Origin: Betaproteobacteria bacterium
Lineage (GTDB): Bacteria; Pseudomonadota; Gammaproteobacteria; Burkholderiales; SHXO01
Length of the DNA: 36,490 bases
Assembly (NCBI GenBank): GCA_025356655.1
Contig: JANXRW010000073.1
Span: 1-36,490, forward strand
Direction of reading: 5' to 3'
Part shown: in pieces, positions 16,135 to 25,148 of the stretch
Layout: the number at the start of each line of letters is the position of its first letter
Numbering within the stretch: the stretch's first letter is position 1
Notes under the pieces: generated by a model
The model's database searches: none
What the model saw: the letters and a program-made list of their open reading frames with translations, nothing else
Told to the model about the DNA's origin: nothing
Program-made: the position numbers and the translations under genes

Positions 16135-16980
16135 TTAGGGTTGCAAGGGCTTGCGGGCGCAAAAGCGCGCGCCACCCAGGCGCCGCTCCTGCACCAACTG
16201 CACCAGCCGAACGTAGGCAACGTAAAAAGCCTCGTCGCCCTGTGGGTTTCCAGCCACAGCCGCTTCCTGGCGCAGTCTGCGGAACATTTGCAGGCGCTGT
16301 GCCAGGATGTCGCCCCAGGCCCCGGTGAGGTCGTCCTCCGCGGTGAGGACCAACCCCGCTCGCTCGAGAATTCGATGGTAACCCGCCGGGGTCTGCGTGG
16401 TCTGGGCGGCAATGCCCTCCCACATCAGCGACCGATCGGCCGGATCCAGATCCTCCAAGACCACCCAATCGGTAAAGGCGATCCGCCCCCCAGGAGCCAG
16501 AACGCGCGCGCACTCGGCGAGCGCCCGGGTCTTGTCCGGGACGTGGAGCAGGGCTTCCTGGCTGATCACGGCATCCACGCAGCCGGCGGCGAGGGGCAAG
16601 CACTGTGCGTCGGCACGCAGGACGCGAACCTGCCCGGTCAGCCCCACCCGACGGGTGAGTTCCAGGGAGCCGGCGGCACGCCGGGCATTGATTTCCACGC
16701 AGGTGAGGCTACAGCCATAGTGGTGCGCCAGATAACGCGCGGGGCCGCCCAGGCCCGAGCACAGATCCATCACCCGAAGCCCAGGCCCTGCGTGCACCCG
16801 GTGGGCGAGGACATCGACCACCGCGAGGCCGCCGTAATGGTCTTGGTCGAACTCCCACAAATCCGCCGGCACCAGATCATCGAGATGGCCGCGCTGGCGC
16901 TGCACGCTGGCGAGGATCTGCTCGGGCGATATGGGGTGACGGTCGTAAAAAGCCCTGACGTGCTCGCCATCATGCCCCAT
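16135..16980 (-). CDS. SAM-dependent methyltransferase (class I)
   Basis: The 281-residue protein has the Rossmann SAM loop 'VMDLCSGLGGPARYLA', an acidic 'CVEIN' strand end, 'ADAQCLPL' and 'GGRIAFTDWV'. The N-terminus 'FYDRHPISPEQIL' followed by 'LWEFDQDHYGG' resembles the small-molecule N-methyltransferases related to sarcosine/dimethylglycine and phosphoethanolamine methyltransferases. A small amine or quinone-like acceptor is possible but not shown. The gene lies upstream of the FAH gene and diverges from the small membrane protein. Confidence 0.85.
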   Translation of the reverse strand: MGHDGEHVRAFYDRHPISPEQILASVQRQRGHLDDLVPADLWEFDQDHYGGLAVVDVLAHRVHAGPGLRVMDLCSGLGGPARYLAHHYGCSLTCVEINARRAAGSLELTRRVGLTGQVRVLRADAQCLPLAAGCVDAVISQEALLHVPDKTRALAECARVLAPGGRIAFTDWVVLEDLDPADRSLMWEGIAAQTTQTPAGYHRILERAGLVLTAEDDLTGAWGDILAQRLQMFRRLRQEAAVAGNPQGDEAFYVAYVRLVQLVQERRLGGARFCARKPLQP

Positions 16981-17117
16981 GGACGCTCTCCGAAAGGACT
17001 GATTCTACCGCCGCGGGGACGGGTCGGGGATGCGGGCGCCTGGCCTCCGGCCCCCCCCGATACCAACAACGCGCAACAACTCCCCCCGGCAGGCGCGTCC
17101 CCACACGGGTACCGAAC

Positions 17118-17145
17118 TTGCGTGGGGCCTGCACATCCGTAGAAT
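17118..17145 (+). promoter_or_regulatory. Sigma-70-type promoter for the small membrane protein gene
   Basis: TTGCGT (17118-17123) and TAGAAT (17140-17145) are 16 bp apart. RNA would start near 17152, leaving a 50-nt leader with AGGGAG 7-8 nt before the ATG at 17202. Confidence 0.45.
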
Positions 17146-17201
17146 CGGGACAGCGGGGCGATCGTCGACCCCACGCCCGAAACCTTAAGGGAGAACATCG
17201 C

Positions 17202-17711
17202 ATGCACAGGCCACAAGTCCGCAGGTTCCTGGCCGTGCTGCTGGTCGGGACATTGATCGTACTGGCCACCCTGGCGCCCCTGAGCTCCGCGGTAGGGACC
17301 CATCCCGGGCTGCAGGGCCAGGCGCAGGACTACCCGGCACGGCTGGGCTACGGGGCATTCCTGCTGGTCCTGATGCTGACGGTACCGGCCCTTATCCTCG
17401 GTGCCTTCTGGTGGCTGCCCGCACGCGCGCCACGACTGCTCAGTATTCCGCACGCCGACTACTGGCTGGCCCCGGAGCGCAGCGCGCGCACGCGCGAGTT
17501 CCTCATCGACCACGGCAGCCGCATGGGAATGCTCACGGTCCTGCTGGTGGCGGGGATGCATCTGATCGTGTTCATGGCCCATGCCGTCGTGCCACCCCGC
17601 CTCCCCGTCCTGCCCTTCGCCGTGCTGATGTTCCTCTACTGCACCGGTTTGTCCCTGTGGCTGATGCGCTTTTACAAGGAGTTCCGACTGCCCGGTGAGG
17701 GCAACCGCTAG
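17202..17711 (+). CDS. Small inner-membrane protein, DUF1648-like
   Basis: The 169-residue protein starts at ATG 17202, chosen from the AGGGAG ribosome-binding site. It has an N-terminal membrane segment (residues about 7-25), a periplasmic loop, a second segment 'GAFLLVLMLTVPALILGAFWW' split by few charges, and two more near the C-terminus. The 'HADYWLAPER' motif in the central loop recalls DUF1648-type membrane proteins. No function is known. It is convergent with the flippase-like gene, 43 bp away. Confidence 0.7.
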   Translation: MHRPQVRRFLAVLLVGTLIVLATLAPLSSAVGTHPGLQGQAQDYPARLGYGAFLLVLMLTVPALILGAFWWLPARAPRLLSIPHADYWLAPERSARTREFLIDHGSRMGMLTVLLVAGMHLIVFMAHAVVPPRLPVLPFAVLMFLYCTGLSLWLMRFYKEFRLPGEGNR

Positions 17712-17754
17712 GCAACGCCCATCCGCGCGCGGCCCAAGCACCGGGGCGCAGGAA

Positions 17755-18744
17755 TTACGGGCGAGGCCCGTCGCTCCCGGATTGCCACGAAGCGAGCGTC
17801 CCTTGAGGTTTGAAGAGCAGGAGCGGCGACGCGACCACCCCCTGCAGCACACTGCAGATGCCGTAGAGCAGTGCCGCGCCCGCGGCAATATCGGCGGGGA
17901 CGCCGAGCAGCCCCAAGACCAACACGGCCGCGACCTCCCGGGTGCCGAAGCCAGCGACGCTAATCGGCAGCGCGGCGCTGACGAAGATGGGTGCCGCAGC
18001 CGCGGCCACAGCGCCGTATCCCAGCCCGGAGCCCAGTGATCCTAGACACAACCAAAGGGTGGCCGCGGAACACAGTTGTACGAGAAGCGACAGGGGCAGC
18101 GACTGCCATAGCGCCGGTCGGCCTTGGCGTAGCAGTTGCTGCAGGCGAGTCAGGCGTGCGCGCAAGCCGCGCCCAGCGGGGTCCCCGAAGAGCGGCAGGC
18201 GCAGCGCGAGCGGGAAACATAGCACCAAGGCGAGCGCGACGAGGTAGACCTGGCTGACCAGACCGATTGCCCACCCGGTGCCGAGGAAGCTCGCCCCGAG
18301 CATCGCGGCAAGGGAGAGCAGACATAGCACCCATAGCCCACTCAACCGGTCCAATGCGACCGAGACGGCCGCGGGCCCGATGCTGTTTCCCAGGGCGGTA
18401 AGCTGCACGCTGCGGAGCAGGTCTCCGGAGAGCGTGGCACCCGGCAGCAGCATGTTGGTGCTGACCCCGCGCAGGTAGATGCCCACGAGCGTGGTCGTGG
18501 GAGCCTGCAGCGTTAAGCCACGGGCGATGACGGCCCAGCGGGCGGCAGAAACGACGTTGGCCGCCAGCGAACACAGCGCCGCACCCGCAAAGACCGGAAG
18601 GCTCGCCCGCAGGACGCCCGCTGCCAGCGCCCTGGGCCCGGCGTACCAGACCACCGCCGCGAGCAGCGCAACCGCTCCCAGCAGGCGCAGGCAGCCCAGG
18701 AAGCGCCTAGGGCGTTTGGCTGGGCCGGCGCTCTGCAACGCCAT
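17755..18744 (-). CDS. Flippase-like integral membrane protein (UPF0104/LPG-synthase TM family)
   Basis: The 329-residue protein reads from ATG 18744; the open frame continues upstream but only over the glycosyltransferase gene. It has about eight hydrophobic segments and the family signatures 'GVSTNMLLPGATLSGDLLRS', 'VALDRLSGLWVL' and the C-terminal 'PISVAGFGTREVAAV'. This is the family of the MprF flippase domain and of AglD-like proteins of lipid-linked sugar pathways. With a polyprenyl-P glycosyltransferase directly upstream (38-bp overlap), moving a lipid-linked sugar across the inner membrane is the likely job, by inference. Confidence 0.85.
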   Translation of the reverse strand: MALQSAGPAKRPRRFLGCLRLLGAVALLAAVVWYAGPRALAAGVLRASLPVFAGAALCSLAANVVSAARWAVIARGLTLQAPTTTLVGIYLRGVSTNMLLPGATLSGDLLRSVQLTALGNSIGPAAVSVALDRLSGLWVLCLLSLAAMLGASFLGTGWAIGLVSQVYLVALALVLCFPLALRLPLFGDPAGRGLRARLTRLQQLLRQGRPALWQSLPLSLLVQLCSAATLWLCLGSLGSGLGYGAVAAAAAPIFVSAALPISVAGFGTREVAAVLVLGLLGVPADIAAGAALLYGICSVLQGVVASPLLLFKPQGTLASWQSGSDGPRP

Positions 18745-19717
18745 CCGGGGTGCGTGTGGGGCGCGGGCCTGAGCGCAGAACGTACTGAGGACGGCCCTGG
18801 GGCTCGTGGTAGACGCGGATGAGCAACTCGCCGAGGACGCCGGTCGCCAGTAGTTGGACACCGATGAGGGCAAGGAGGACGCCCAGCAGCAGCAAGGGGC
18901 GCCCGCCAATGTCGTGGTGAAGAATCAGTTTCTCCACCGTCAGGCCGCCCAGCACCAGCATACCAACCACCAGCATCGCTAGGCCGACGCCGCCGAAGGC
19001 GTGCATGGGGCGGTGCAGGAAGCGCAACAGGAACTTGATCCAGAGCAGGTCCAGTACCACGCGGAAGGTACGGTCGATGCCGTAATTCGAACTCCCTCGG
19101 GTGCGCGCGCTGTGCGCCACGGGCACTTCGATGATGCGCGCCCCCACCTCGGCGGCAAGCGCTGGTATGAAGCGGTGCTGCTCGCCATAGAGCCGCAGGT
19201 CGCGGATCACTGGCGCGCGGTAGAGCTTGAGCGCGCAGCCGTAGTCGTGAAGCTTTACGCCCGTCACGCGCGAGATAACGGCGTTGGCGATCTGCGAGGG
19301 GATCTTGCGCGAGAGTGTGCGGTCCTGGCGCGCGCGACGCCAGCCCGAAATGACGTCGACGTCAGGGCGCTCGTCGAGCATCTCGAGCAGCCTCGGGATA
19401 TCCGCCGGGTCGTTCTGCAGATCCCCGTCCAGGGTCACGATGATCTCGCCGCGCGCCGCGTCAAAGCCCGCCTGCAGGGCCGCGGACTGGCCGTAGTTGC
19501 GGATCAGGTAGATCGGGCGCAACCAGGCGCGGCCCAGGGCGAGGTCGGCCAGCACCGCCGCCGAGCCGTCGGGCGAACCATCGTCCACACACACCAGCTC
19601 GAAGCTCCGCCCGGTAGTGGCAAGTGCGGCACCCACCCGCTCGACCAGTTCGGATAGGTTGTCGCGCTCCCGGTAGACCGGGATGACGACGGAGACCTGC
19701 GGGGATTGGTCGCTCAT
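18707..19717 (-). CDS. GT2 polyprenyl-phosphate glycosyltransferase (ArnC/DPM1-like)
   Basis: The 336-residue protein starts at ATG 19717. A cytosolic GT-A domain shows 'VSVVIPVYRERDNL', 'VCVDDGSPDGS' (43-52), 'RNYGQSAALQAGFDAARGE' and 'TLDGDLQNDP' with the metal-binding DxD. 'KLHDYGCALKLYR' and two C-terminal membrane segments are typical of ArnC and related enzymes that load a sugar onto undecaprenyl phosphate. It is translated with the flippase-like gene. The donor sugar is unknown; no arnA/arnB-type genes are visible. Confidence 0.92.
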   Translation of the reverse strand: MSDQSPQVSVVIPVYRERDNLSELVERVGAALATTGRSFELVCVDDGSPDGSAAVLADLALGRAWLRPIYLIRNYGQSAALQAGFDAARGEIIVTLDGDLQNDPADIPRLLEMLDERPDVDVISGWRRARQDRTLSRKIPSQIANAVISRVTGVKLHDYGCALKLYRAPVIRDLRLYGEQHRFIPALAAEVGARIIEVPVAHSARTRGSSNYGIDRTFRVVLDLLWIKFLLRFLHRPMHAFGGVGLAMLVVGMLVLGGLTVEKLILHHDIGGRPLLLLGVLLALIGVQLLATGVLGELLIRVYHEPQGRPQYVLRSGPRPTRTPDGVAERRPSQTP

Positions 19718-19802
19718 GGGAGGGCCTTCGCGCAGCATCCGAAGGCCAGACGGGAAGGAGCGACATTCTACCATCGGCGAACCGTGCCACCGGGCTGCAG
19801 GA

Positions 19803-20567
19803 TCAGAATCGCCTGCGTAGCAGGGCCAGGGCGCCCGCGGCCAGGCAGCTGAGGGCCAGCGCGTGCATCAGGCCCAGCGCCTGAGGGTAGCGCGTGTCGT
19901 AACCAGCGAGCAGCGCCACGGCACAGCCCGCTAGAGCCAGGGCCACGAGACGCGTGAGCAGTGCCGAGGTACCGCTGGGGATCCAGGCCGCCGCGCGCAG
20001 GCCCAGAAAAGCGGACACCCACCCGCCGAAGGCACCCGCGAGCGTGTCGAGAGGCCAGTGCACGCCGACCGCGGAGCGCGAGATTGCCACTAGCAACGCC
20101 GCCCCGACGGGCAGCCAGGCCAGCGTGCGCAGGCGCCAGCCCTGCACCAGTAATCCTGCCACCAGAAAGGCCGTGGCCGCATGGCCCGAGGGAAACGAGT
20201 GGTAGTGATAGGCCGGACCGATGACGTGCACGGTCTGCGCCGGAAGCATACCCAGTGGCCGATCACTGTCCACCAGCGGCTTGAGCACATGGATCCAGGC
20301 GGTGCAGGCCAGGGCGGCCGGAGCGACGGCCACCATCAGCCCGCGCCGCCAGGGCAGCAGTGCGAGGCAGAGAGTGGCGGCGACGACGGTGTCGCCAAAG
20401 ACCGTGACTAGAGCCCAGAAACGCTCGCCCGTGAGGGCGCCGAGGCCGTTGAGCAGGCGAAATGCAGGGAGATTTCCGTTAGTTACCAGTAGCAGCGCGA
20501 ACACCGCGACGCAGGCGCTCGGCAACAGCCAAACGCGTATATCGGTGAGGCTAGGCTGCGCCCTCAC
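19803..20567 (-). CDS. PAP2-superfamily membrane phosphatase
   Basis: The 254-residue protein has six or so hydrophobic segments and all three PAP2 motifs: 'KPLVDSDRP' (KxxxxxxRP), 'SFPSGHAA' (PSGH) and 'SRSAVGVHWPLD' (SRxxxGxHxxxD). Such enzymes dephosphorylate lipid or isoprenoid pyrophosphates in the periplasm, including undecaprenyl-PP recycling and LpxT-like lipid A reactions. The GTG start overlaps the stop of the ArnT-like gene as GTGA, so the two are co-translated. Confidence 0.9.
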   Translation of the reverse strand: MRAQPSLTDIRVWLLPSACVAVFALLLVTNGNLPAFRLLNGLGALTGERFWALVTVFGDTVVAATLCLALLPWRRGLMVAVAPAALACTAWIHVLKPLVDSDRPLGMLPAQTVHVIGPAYHYHSFPSGHAATAFLVAGLLVQGWRLRTLAWLPVGAALLVAISRSAVGVHWPLDTLAGAFGGWVSAFLGLRAAAWIPSGTSALLTRLVALALAGCAVALLAGYDTRYPQALGLMHALALSCLAAGALALLRRRF

Positions 20568-22189
20568 GGAGCGAGGCGCACGAGCGAGATTCCGTGGCGC
20601 GCGTAGAGGACCTCGTAGCCCTTGAACTGCGTCAGGCGCTTGGTCTTGGTGATGAGGATCTCGCCGGGCCGCGGCTCGCGACCGACGGTCGGCTGGCCGC
20701 GGTAGACACTAAAACTAGGCGCGTTGAGGCCCCACATGACCACGTCGTAACCGCGCGCCCGGCAGAGGAGCGCGGCCTCCTTGACCGGCCCCTGCTGCAG
20801 GGCGGCGCCCAGCGGCACCACTTGGCCCGAGAGAAGCAAGCTGATCGAGAGGCCGCCGACCCCCAGGCGCAGCGTCGCGGGCGCGCGCCACGCGGTGAGC
20901 ATCAGCAGTAAGACGCCGGTGGCGGCGCAGGCGAGGTAGTAGCCGGAATCGATCTGCCGTCCCAGGTCGGCAACAGCTTCCCGATAGTAGGCGTCGGGGA
21001 TCCTGGGAGTCAACGCTGGCACCATCACCGGCAGCGCTGCGAGCAGCAGCACCAGCAGCAGCGCTGGGGCCAGCAGCCAGCGCCCCGCGTTGGCGGGCAC
21101 CTGGCGGGCCATCAGGATGAATAGCCCGCTCATGCCGTAGAGCAAGTAGTGGGGCAACTTGGTACCCGAGAAACTGAAAAATACCAAAACGAAACCGAAC
21201 CAAAGCCAGAGGAACAGGCTCGCCTCGTCGCGTAGGCTCACGCGCAGGCGTCGCAACGCGCCGACCATTAGGTTGGTGAAGGGCATCGTGCCCAGCACGA
21301 GGACCGGCAGATAGTAGAGGAAACCACCCCCGTGGCCCTGGAGCGTCCCACTGAAGCGTTCCAGGTTGTGGCGGAAGAAGAACCCCTGCAGGAAGCCATA
21401 GCCCTCGCGGTTTGCCACTAGGATGAACCAGGGCAGGGCGATGACGGCGAACAGTGCGAGCCCGATCGGATCGAGCGCGACGCGCAGAAACGTGCGCAGG
21501 TCCCGCCGCAGCAGGCAAAAGGATAAGGTGACCGCCAGCGGGATCACCACCGCCACCGGCCCCTTGGCGAGGAAGGCCAACCCCATGCTGCCAAAGGTTG
21601 CATAGCGCCAGAACCGGCCTCCCTCGCGCAGGTGCAAGTAGGCGCTGAACAGGCAGGCCGCCAGCAGGCAATTCAGCAGTGCATCGGCGGTGGCGGCGCG
21701 GCCGATCACGTAGGGCAGCAAGGAACAGCTCAGCAGGAGCGCCGCGCGCCGCCCGGTCGCCGCATCGAAACAGCGTCTGGCGAAGGCATAGGTGAGCAGG
21801 CTCCAGACCAGCGCGCACAGGGCCGAGGGCAGACGGAACGCGAACTCACTGCCGCCCAGCAGAGCCACGCTTGCCGCCTGCAGCCAATAGATCAGGATGG
21901 GCTTGTCGTAGCGGGGCTCGCCGTTCAAGTACGTAGTGAGGAAGTCGCCACGCTGGAACATCTCCAGGGTGGCCTCGGCGAAGGCGCCTTCGTCCACGTC
22001 GAACAGCGGCGTACGCCCGAGCATGAAAAAGAAGCTGAGGAGCACCGCAGCCAACACGAGTCCAGCGGTCAGCGCCGGATGGGGACCGGGCAGCGCAGCC
22101 GCTGGGCGCGCGCCGCTCAGTTCCGGAATACCGCCGGGTGCCGGGGGGAATGGAGAAGCGATCGCGCAGGCCTCAGGAAAAGCTGGCAT
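20564..22189 (-). CDS. ArnT-like membrane glycosyltransferase (GT39/83 type)
   Basis: The 541-residue protein starts at ATG 22189 with GAGG upstream; a start at 22210 is possible. After a Pro-rich tail, the first membrane segment leads to the periplasmic loop 'PLFDVDEGAFAEATLEM' with the acidic catalytic motif (Asp64, Asp66, Glu67). It is followed by 'YDKPILIYWLQA' and about ten more hydrophobic segments. ArnT and PMT relatives move a sugar from undecaprenyl phosphate to lipid A or another periplasmic acceptor. It heads the four-gene envelope module. The acceptor is unknown. Confidence 0.9.
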   Translation of the reverse strand: MPAFPEACAIASPFPPAPGGIPELSGARPAAALPGPHPALTAGLVLAAVLLSFFFMLGRTPLFDVDEGAFAEATLEMFQRGDFLTTYLNGEPRYDKPILIYWLQAASVALLGGSEFAFRLPSALCALVWSLLTYAFARRCFDAATGRRAALLLSCSLLPYVIGRAATADALLNCLLAACLFSAYLHLREGGRFWRYATFGSMGLAFLAKGPVAVVIPLAVTLSFCLLRRDLRTFLRVALDPIGLALFAVIALPWFILVANREGYGFLQGFFFRHNLERFSGTLQGHGGGFLYYLPVLVLGTMPFTNLMVGALRRLRVSLRDEASLFLWLWFGFVLVFFSFSGTKLPHYLLYGMSGLFILMARQVPANAGRWLLAPALLLVLLLAALPVMVPALTPRIPDAYYREAVADLGRQIDSGYYLACAATGVLLLMLTAWRAPATLRLGVGGLSISLLLSGQVVPLGAALQQGPVKEAALLCRARGYDVVMWGLNAPSFSVYRGQPTVGREPRPGEILITKTKRLTQFKGYEVLYARHGISLVRLAP

Positions 22190-22286
22190 TGTAGCCTCAC
22201 CGCCCGCCATGGTCTGGCCCGCCCACCCTCGGCCGGCCGCGCGCGGCACCCTGCCCTCTTGATCCCGTACCGTCCCCGCCGAGCCT

Positions 22287-23171
22287 ATGCCTAGCCCCAT
22301 CGATCTCTTCGCCCAGGACACCGGGGAAGGCCTCGCCCATGAGGTCACCACCGCACTCATTGCCCTGGAGGGCCAGCGAGCGGCCGCACTGCTCGAGCGG
22401 CTCCGCGCTCAGTTCCCCAAGCACCGTGCGCTCGCCCCCCTGGCCCTACTGTGCGACGCGCTGGTAGAGGAGCCACCGCCCGCGACTTCGCGAGCGGTGG
22501 AACGGGCTGCCGCGCACATCGAGCAAGCACTTGCCCCGGCGGCAACGCTCCTTCTGGGCGCGCACGCGGCGCGTTTCGTGGGGGGGCGCTGGGCCGTGCT
22601 CGCGTGCTCCCCCGGCGCGCAGCCGTTCGACGCCGACTACCCCGAGGCCTTCCGAGCAGCCCTGCTCCTTCGCGCGGGTGACGCCGCGGCGGCACGCGAG
22701 GCTGCGGCGGGCCTTGCCCAGGCGAACCAGCACGCCTGCGCCCAGGGTTGGCTGGCGCAGGCGACCTATCGCCTCGACGGCCCCCGTGAGGCAACACAAT
22801 ACGTCTTCCGGGCGGTTCTGTTAGCCGCGGAGGGCGTCGACGCACTGCTTCGCGCTCTCGGCGACGAAGCCCTGCTGCGCGACCTGCGAGACTACCGTGC
22901 CGCGGCGGACGCGACGTCGCAGCCGCCCCCGGCAGACGACCTGTTTCCCGCCTGGTGCCTGCTGCGCCATCCGGCGGCGTCCACTCCGGCCATGGCCACA
23001 GACCTTCCTGACACCCCTGCGGCCCTCTGCCTACGCCAGGTGCTGGACCTCCTGGCGTTGGAGCGCGGCGGAGTAAGCCGTGCCCTGGTGCAGGGACGGG
23101 AGCGATTGCGCAGCCTTCAACCCTGGTTGTTCGAGTCCTACATGGCCACCCGCGCGCGTACCCTCGGCTAG
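22287..23171 (+). CDS. Hypothetical Ala-rich helical protein
   Basis: The 294-residue protein starts MPSPIDLFAQDTGEGLAHEV and is rich in Ala and Leu, with amphipathic helices that could form TPR-like repeats. No signal peptide, membrane segment or catalytic motif is visible. Base composition and third-position GC look like those of the neighbours, so it is probably a real gene. It diverges from the ArnT-like gene (97 bp apart). I do not recognise the family and offer no function. Confidence 0.6.
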   Translation: MPSPIDLFAQDTGEGLAHEVTTALIALEGQRAAALLERLRAQFPKHRALAPLALLCDALVEEPPPATSRAVERAAAHIEQALAPAATLLLGAHAARFVGGRWAVLACSPGAQPFDADYPEAFRAALLLRAGDAAAAREAAAGLAQANQHACAQGWLAQATYRLDGPREATQYVFRAVLLAAEGVDALLRALGDEALLRDLRDYRAAADATSQPPPADDLFPAWCLLRHPAASTPAMATDLPDTPAALCLRQVLDLLALERGGVSRALVQGRERLRSLQPWLFESYMATRARTLG

Positions 23172-23578
23172 GACCCATCGGCCGCGGGCAAGCGCCCAGG
23201 CCTCGGATCAGGTCAGGGTCAGCCCAACAGGTACCGGAGACGGTCAACCTCGCGCGTCCGGTTGCCGTTATTGCTTCAGACGCCCAACTCGGACTGCCCT
23301 GCCCGCCGGGCGCGTCGACTCCACCGGAGACTCACATGCTCACCCCAATTGCCACGACCGCCGGGCAAAAGCAGCGTCCGCGCGACGACGAACTCAACGA
23401 TCGCCTGCATCGGGCAGGCCGCCAGTTCCGCTGGGAGGACTGCCTCAGGTCCAGCCGGAACGGCGGACACATCACCTGGGCCGACCCGCAGGTGCTCGAC
23501 ACGCAGCTTAACGCGGCTAGCGGTCGGAATCGCGAAATAGCCACCCGCCCCGCCTGCCACCCCCTTTTTGGGTGAGCT
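23172..23578. other. Intergenic stretch with one doubtful small ORF
   Basis: About 400 bp separate the hypothetical protein from the DUF1800 gene. The only structure I can support is the 79-codon frame at 23336-23575 listed separately. A GGTGAG just before 23579 is the ribosome-binding site of the DUF1800 gene. No tRNA or convincing promoter was seen. Confidence 0.5.
23336..23575 (+). CDS. Possible small protein, doubtful
   Basis: This 79-residue frame has GGAG 7 nt before its ATG and ends 3 bp before the DUF1800 start, so translational coupling is possible. The product is polar and basic, begins MLTPIATTAGQKQRPRDDEL and matches nothing I know. It may be a chance frame in GC-rich leader DNA. 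Confidence 0.3.
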   Translation: MLTPIATTAGQKQRPRDDELNDRLHRAGRQFRWEDCLRSSRNGGHITWADPQVLDTQLNAASGRNREIATRPACHPLFG

Positions 23579-25135
23579 GTGCGACACTTCCTTACCCTAC
23601 TCTTGGCCGGTTCGTTTCTGCTGGCATGCCCATCCTGGGCGGCAGAGGATCGCAAGGCCGCGGTGGACTTCCTGAACCGCCTCACCTATGGGGTCAATGC
23701 CTCGAGCCTGGCCCGTTTGCAGCGCCTGGGACGAGAGGGATTCCTGAGGGAGAGCCTTGTCTTCCGCGGCGACGGGGCACTCCCGGAGCCCGCGAGACGC
23801 CAGATTGACGCACTCGCCATCTCGCATTTAAGCCTGCGTGAGCAAATGGCGCTTTGGCGGCGCGAGCGCGAGCAGCGGCGCGAGGCGGTGCAGGCCGGCG
23901 ACGGGGCCACCCCTCGCCAGCCCAACGCCGCGCCAGCCCCCGGGCCCAACCTCGAGCAGGAGGCGCAGGAGCGACGGTTCATCCGCGCCATCTACTCCGA
24001 GAACCAGTTGCAGGAGCAACTCACTTGGTTCTGGTTCAACCATTTCAATGTATTCCAGGGTAAGGGACCCGTCCGCGCGCTCATCCCAGACTACGAGGAG
24101 CAGGCCATCCGCCCGCACGTTCTCGGGAAATTCCGCGACCTATTGCTGGCCACTTTGACCCATCCCGCCATGCTGATCTACCTGGACAACAGCCAGAACG
24201 CGGTGGGCGCAACGAACGAAAACTATGCCCGGGAGCTCATGGAGTTACACACGCTGGGCGTTGACGGGGGCTACAGCCAAATGGACGTGCAGGAACTCGC
24301 GCGTATCTTGACGGGTACGGGCGTGAACCTCTCCGGCGAGGTTCCACTCAAGCGCCATCCCAAGCGCCTGGACCGCAACCTGTTCGCCTTTTCTCCCAAC
24401 CGGCACGACCACGGCGCGAAGCTATTCCTGGGCCAGCGCTTTGCTGAGGGCCAGGATTTCGAGGAAGTGCTCACCGCGGTGGAGTTGTTGTGCCGTCGCC
24501 CGGCGACCGCGCGCTTCATCTCCCGCAAGCTCGCGCTGTACTTTCTCGCTGATGAGCCTCCGACGGCATTGATCGACGCCATGGCCTCTACCTTCCGTGA
24601 TACGGACGGCGATATCGCTTGGACCTTGCGCACCCTGTTCGACAGTAAGGAGTTCCGGCAGGGCAGCTTCGCTGGGCGCAAATTCAAGGACCCCTTTCAG
24701 TACCTGAGTTCTGCGCTCCGCCTGCTCTATGACGGCCACTTCATCGAGAACTACCGACCGCTCGCCGGCTGGTTGAACCAGTTGGGCGAGCCTCTGTATG
24801 GGCATCAAACGCCCGATGGCTACGGCATGCGCAGCCAGGACTGGGCCAATTCCGCGCAGCTGAGCAAGCGCTTCGAGTTGGCCCGGGGCATGGTCGGTGG
24901 GGCAGGTCGGTTGTTTGTCTCCCCCGAACAGGAGAGGCAACTGACCGGTGACGATGTGGGGTTGAACAACGCGCGTCGCTGGGCGCGCGCCGCCAACCAC
25001 CCTAACGTCCCCGCACTCTACGAGATGCTCGCGCCAGCACTGAGCGAGCAGACCCGCCAGGCCCTGGCTGCGGAGGAGGATTTCCAGGTCTGGGGCACGC
25101 TGCTCCTATCCGCCCCCGAGTTCATGTACCACTAG
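23579..25135 (+). CDS. Exported DUF1800 domain protein
   Basis: The 518-residue protein starts at GTG with GGTGAG upstream and has a Sec signal (LLLAGSFLLACPSWA). DUF1800 signatures include 'AVDFLNRLTYG', 'LTWFWFNHFNVFQGKG', 'AIRPHVLGKFRDLLLATLTHPAMLIYLDN' with 'NENYARELMELHTLGVDGGY' soon after, and 'LARILTGTGV'. The biochemical role is not established. These genes nearly always sit next to a DUF1501 gene, as here, 13 bp downstream. Confidence 0.93.
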   Translation: MRHFLTLLLAGSFLLACPSWAAEDRKAAVDFLNRLTYGVNASSLARLQRLGREGFLRESLVFRGDGALPEPARRQIDALAISHLSLREQMALWRREREQRREAVQAGDGATPRQPNAAPAPGPNLEQEAQERRFIRAIYSENQLQEQLTWFWFNHFNVFQGKGPVRALIPDYEEQAIRPHVLGKFRDLLLATLTHPAMLIYLDNSQNAVGATNENYARELMELHTLGVDGGYSQMDVQELARILTGTGVNLSGEVPLKRHPKRLDRNLFAFSPNRHDHGAKLFLGQRFAEGQDFEEVLTAVELLCRRPATARFISRKLALYFLADEPPTALIDAMASTFRDTDGDIAWTLRTLFDSKEFRQGSFAGRKFKDPFQYLSSALRLLYDGHFIENYRPLAGWLNQLGEPLYGHQTPDGYGMRSQDWANSAQLSKRFELARGMVGGAGRLFVSPEQERQLTGDDVGLNNARRWARAANHPNVPALYEMLAPALSEQTRQALAAEEDFQVWGTLLLSAPEFMYH

Positions 25136-25148
25136 CCGGAACTACACC

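Noticed and set aside
22190-22360. Upstream extension of the ArnT-like gene
   Set aside because: The frame stays open but would overlap the divergent gene at 22287; ATG 22189 has a GAGG site and matches the family length.
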